A stretch of DNA of 7,841 nt from positions 1 through 7,841 of the forward strand of contig JACMPS010000291.1 of assembly GCA_014377395.1 (NCBI GenBank). The letters are read 5' to 3'. Of the stretch, positions 5,815 through 7,841 are shown one piece after another. The DNA is from Chthonomonadaceae bacterium. Its GTDB lineage: Bacteria; Armatimonadota; Chthonomonadetes; Chthonomonadales; Chthonomonadaceae. The notes beneath the pieces were generated by a model. The model searched no databases. It saw only the letters and a program-made list of their open reading frames with translations, and had not been told where the DNA came from. The position numbers and the translations under genes are program-made. The number at the start of each line of letters is the position of its first letter. The first letter of the stretch is position 1.

Positions 5815-6861
5815 CTATCTGTTTCGGACACTCTGACGAATTATTAATTCCCCGGAGAGCAGGTTTGCCGCCTCATCACGAATACCGGTTTCGATGTGAC
5901 GGATCAAAATTTCAGCGGCTTTCATGCCCATTTCACTCATGGGTTGCCGCATTGTCGTCAACTTAGGGTTGATCCACTGTGCGGTGTCCATGTCGTCGAA
6001 ACCGACAATCGAGACGGTATCGGGAACAGAAATGCCCCGTTGTTGTAGAGCGGTAATGGCTCCAAGTGCGGCGCGGTCATTGCCACAAATAATTGCAGTG
6101 AGATCAGGATTGGCTTCGAGAAGAGAGATCGCTCCTGTTTCGCCACAGCATGAAGAGTAGTCCCCCTCGTATCGCCATGTGTCGGAGAGATCGAGACCCG
6201 CTTCTTGAAACGCTCGAAGAATACCCCTCTCTCGACGCCGTGCACTCCATTGCGAAAGAAGTCCGGTGATTCTACCAATCGAGCAATGTCCCTGCCCGAT
6301 TATCCATGTGGCTACCCGGTAAGCCGCGCCTTCGTCGTCGAAATCTACCTGCGGTAAAGCGCAGGGTTGCGGGACACTTCCTGCAACCACAACCGGAATC
6401 CGAGTAGAGGACGCCCACGTCAACAAAGGACTGTCCTGTGGTGGTGCGAAAAGTGCGAGACCATCCACAGAGCCGTCATCGAGTTGTTGCCGATTGATCT
6501 CACAACTGCTGTTCGTCAGCGTAATGATCTTGATTTGATAGCCTACTCGCACCGAAAACTCAAGATAACCGTCCAGCAACTGACTCATGTAGGAGTTGCG
6601 AGTCAGTCGTCCATGCGGCTGTTCGACTACAAACCCAAGCGTCTTCGTGCGTTGCCCCACTAAACTGCGGGCAACACTATTTGGACGATAGCCCAACTCG
6701 CGCACGGCTCCTCTCACTCGCTCAGCGGTAAGAGCCGTATAAAGCGTGTCTTTGCCGTGAAGGACATTAGAAACAGTCGCAATCGACACATCGGCGAACA
6801 GGGCGACTTCACGTATCGTCGGATTATTTCTTCTTGCGGGTTGGTTTAGCATCTCCGTCAT
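5815..6861 (-). CDS. LacI-family transcriptional regulator
   Basis: This 348-residue DNA-binding regulator is full length for the family. The N-terminal helix-turn-helix covers about residues 14-36 (PTIREVALFADVSIATVSNV), and the hinge helix follows at about 58-69 (YRPNSVARSLVG), with the Leu that in this family intercalates at a central CG step. From about residue 73 the periplasmic-binding-protein-like effector domain follows, with family landmarks at R212-G213 (ARRRERGILRAF), N261-D262-R263 (CGNDRAALGA) and the VGFDDMD segment (286-292). Several extra Cys (C120, C167, C193, C238, C239) are present without an obvious motif. The start at ATG 6861 has AGGAG 7 nt upstream (6869-6873). The effector is probably a sugar or nucleoside, as in the family; none can be named. 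It has a strong promoter followed by two palindromic sites, so it probably represses itself. The lipoprotein and prepilin genes follow on the same strand without an evident terminator between. Confidence 0.93.
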   Translation of the reverse strand: MTEMLNQPARRNNPTIREVALFADVSIATVSNVLHGKDTLYTALTAERVRGAVRELGYRPNSVARSLVGQRTKTLGFVVEQPHGRLTRNSYMSQLLDGYLEFSVRVGYQIKIITLTNSSCEINRQQLDDGSVDGLALFAPPQDSPLLTWASSTRIPVVVAGSVPQPCALPQVDFDDEGAAYRVATWIIGQGHCSIGRITGLLSQWSARRRERGILRAFQEAGLDLSDTWRYEGDYSSCCGETGAISLLEANPDLTAIICGNDRAALGAITALQQRGISVPDTVSIVGFDDMDTAQWINPKLTTMRQPMSEMGMKAAEILIRHIETGIRDEAANLLSGELIIRQSVRNR

Positions 6862-6880
6862 GATTGCGCTCCTGCAAGGG

Positions 6881-6892
6881 TGAAACGTTTAA
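6881..6892. promoter_or_regulatory. LacI-type operator, promoter-distal
   Basis: TGAAACGTTTAA contains the perfect palindrome AAACGTTT (6883-6890) with central CG, as in PurR/LacI-family sites. It lies downstream of the predicted transcription start of the regulator gene and 21 bp (centre to centre) from a second copy. Confidence 0.65.
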
Positions 6893-6901
6893 GTAGACGG
6901 C

Positions 6902-6913
6902 TTAAACGTTTAA
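6902..6913. promoter_or_regulatory. LacI-type operator, promoter-proximal
   Basis: TTAAACGTTTAA is a perfect 12-bp palindrome with central CG. It lies about 10-20 nt after the predicted transcription start and matches the other copy at 11 of 12 positions. The 21 bp spacing puts both sites on the same face of the helix. Confidence 0.72.
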
Positions 6914-6928
6914 TAAGTTCCATAAAAG

Positions 6929-6957
6929 AGTATAACATGACTTTTTGTGTCTGTCAA
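6929..6957 (-). promoter_or_regulatory. Near-consensus sigma-70 promoter of the LacI-family gene
   Basis: On the minus strand TTGACA (6957-6952) is a perfect -35 box, followed by a 17 nt spacer and TATACT (6934-6929), a 5 of 6 match to the -10 box. TG one base before the -10 makes it an extended -10 as well. Transcription should begin near 6922, giving a leader of about 60 nt that contains both palindromic operators. Confidence 0.85.
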
Positions 6958-7002
6958 CCTAAATTTCACGGGCTTTATATTTGCGATTTATGTCTTAATT
7001 TA

Positions 7003-7020
7003 CACACGAAGCATCGTGTG
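7003..7020. promoter_or_regulatory. Perfect hairpin or dyad, role unknown
   Basis: CACACGA (7003-7009) pairs with TCGTGTG (7014-7020) around an AGCA loop. It lies 46 nt upstream of the -35 box of the regulator promoter and is separate from the DUF1326 terminator. No T tract of note follows on either strand. It could be a regulator-binding dyad or part of a second terminator; the sequence does not decide. Confidence 0.4.
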
Positions 7021-7031
7021 CTTGCAGAGAC

Positions 7032-7072
7032 AAAATAAGATTGAGAACGCATGGTTGCATCCTCAATCTTAT
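7032..7072 (-). terminator. Hairpin terminator of the DUF1326 gene
   Basis: ATAAGATTGAG (7035-7045) pairs perfectly over 11 bp with CTCAATCTTAT (7062-7072); a small GCA/TGC pairing is possible in the loop. On the minus strand it ends in TTATTTTG. It begins about 30 nt after the DUF1326 stop codon, as expected for an intrinsic terminator. The stem is AT-rich, so it may be of moderate strength. Confidence 0.7.
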
Positions 7073-7102
7073 GATTTACTCGTTTGATTAACCTCGTCTT
7101 CC

Positions 7103-7816
7103 CTACTTCTTTGGTGTGCAACAGGCTTTTGCAACGAAGATCGGCTTTCCGGCTTTTCCTGCTTTTGCGCTTGCCGTTCCCCCACTCAGACTAAACTCTC
7201 CTAGATTAGCGTTGACGCCGCTAACCTCAATACGATTTCCCACGTTGTCATGGTAACGAAAAGCGGTTGTTTTTCCTTTGGAAAAGCGTTTTACGGGCCA
7301 GGTGACATTGTTCTCAACGATGATCGGTGTTTTCCTGTCCGCACCGAGGATCAAGTCTGCCGCAAACCCGCCACTCTCTCCGAATTTCACGGAGAAATTC
7401 TGTTTTGTTTGCGATGTTGTAATTTGGGTAGGAACAAACTTGCGTGTTCCGCCCGAAGCACCGCCCTTTGCAAAGACCGCTTTTGCGAGTTCTTCGAGTG
7501 CTTTTGCCTGTGCCGGGGTTGCCCTTAGATCGAGGTAGCCCATTGCGCCTTTGTCTGCTTCTCCACCCCCGAACACCAGCCCGTCCAGCGTCACGCCGTT
7601 GTACGTCGCCTTTTTGAGTCTGTAGGCGTACACTGTGTGGCAATAGCCCAGCGTAGGGCTCTCCCCGAAGTTGCAGGGGCAGGGAACCGCGCAGGAACAG
7701 GCTTCGAGCAGAGGTGCGGTCGCACTCCAATTCAGAGGCGGGCGAGTGACAGGCGGCTTCGTTATTGGAGCAAAAAGGAGAAAACAGATTGGTAAAAGCA
7801 TTTTTGTAAACCTCAC
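7103..7816 (-). CDS. Exported DUF1326 domain protein with cysteine cluster
   Basis: This 237-residue protein has a short signal-peptide-like N-terminus (MRFTKMLLPICFLLFA), so it is probably exported. Mature residues 30-59 carry the DUF1326 landmark: W30, then E38-A-C40-S-C42, C46-P-C48-N-F, P54-T and C59. The C-terminal part (about 174-212) with RYHDNVGNRIEVSG and GEFSLSG also fits the family. The domain's function is not established; the cysteines suggest metal or redox chemistry, which is an inference. After the domain comes a basic Ala/Gly/Lys linker and a C232-C233 pair near the very end. The start is uncertain. GTG 7816 gives a basic n-region (R2, K5) but no clear ribosome site, while ATG 7801 has GAGGT 8 nt upstream (7810-7814) but would remove those charges. 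GTG is kept for the signal peptide. A stop lies just upstream in frame, so the gene is complete in the window. Confidence 0.8.
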   Translation of the reverse strand: MRFTKMLLPICFLLFAPITKPPVTRPPLNWSATAPLLEACSCAVPCPCNFGESPTLGYCHTVYAYRLKKATYNGVTLDGLVFGGGEADKGAMGYLDLRATPAQAKALEELAKAVFAKGGASGGTRKFVPTQITTSQTKQNFSVKFGESGGFAADLILGADRKTPIIVENNVTWPVKRFSKGKTTAFRYHDNVGNRIEVSGVNANLGEFSLSGGTASAKAGKAGKPIFVAKACCTPKK

Positions 7817-7841
7817 AAAGTTCTATCAATCGGGGCGAGTT

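Noticed and set aside
6862..7102. Small gene between the regulator and the DUF1326 gene
   Set aside because: The 240 nt are accounted for by a ribosome site, operators, promoter, one dyad and one terminator; no credible coding frame was seen.
7314..7829. Minus-strand open frame of 171 codons overlapping the DUF1326 gene
   Set aside because: It is the shifted frame of the DUF1326 gene, whose own frame carries a signal peptide and the family cysteine pattern.

Overview
The window looks like ordinary chromosomal DNA of roughly 50% GC from a free-living bacterium, most likely a member of the Armatimonadota. The main clue is the type II prepilin-like protein at 4662-5474. Its N-terminus continues past the cleavage helix into LFPVFAQAREKAR, and it ends with an H-X9-DG motif, a combination that is abundant in Armatimonadota and related in style to the DUF1559 proteins of Planctomycetes. 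The taxonomic call is an inference from this one protein style. No rRNA, tRNA, CRISPR array or intact transposase was seen.

Positions 162-4234 (plus strand) hold a compact four-gene block in the order ATPase, permease, ATPase, permease. It encodes two ABC-2 type exporter cassettes. The first three genes are tightly coupled (3 nt gap, then an ATGA overlap). The fourth follows a 69 nt gap that contains an AAACGTTT palindrome. The substrates cannot be read from the sequence.

Positions 4235-4661 form a gene-free convergent intergenic region. It contains a degenerate repeat-like stretch, two bulged hairpins with the build of REP elements (one with a GTAG foot), an extra perfect hairpin, and a strong 15-bp hairpin terminator just downstream of the minus-strand prepilin gene.

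Positions 4662-6957 (minus strand) hold a LacI-family regulator, then a 67-residue lipoprotein (probably starting at TTG 5712), then the H-X9-DG prepilin-like protein. The regulator has a near-consensus promoter (TTGACA, 17 nt, TATACT with an extended -10 TG), followed by two nearly identical LacI-type palindromes exactly 21 bp apart. This reads as negative autoregulation by roadblock or by cooperative operator binding. The lipoprotein and prepilin are probably translated from one message. Whether the LacI protein also controls them is open.

Positions 7103-7816 (minus strand) encode an exported DUF1326 protein with a cysteine cluster near the N-terminus and an additional CC pair at the C-terminus, followed by its own hairpin terminator.

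No clearly new multi-gene system was proven here. The points most worth following are the LacI promoter/operator architecture and its possible third site inside the exporter operon, the REP-like hairpins, and the LacI-lipoprotein-prepilin grouping.
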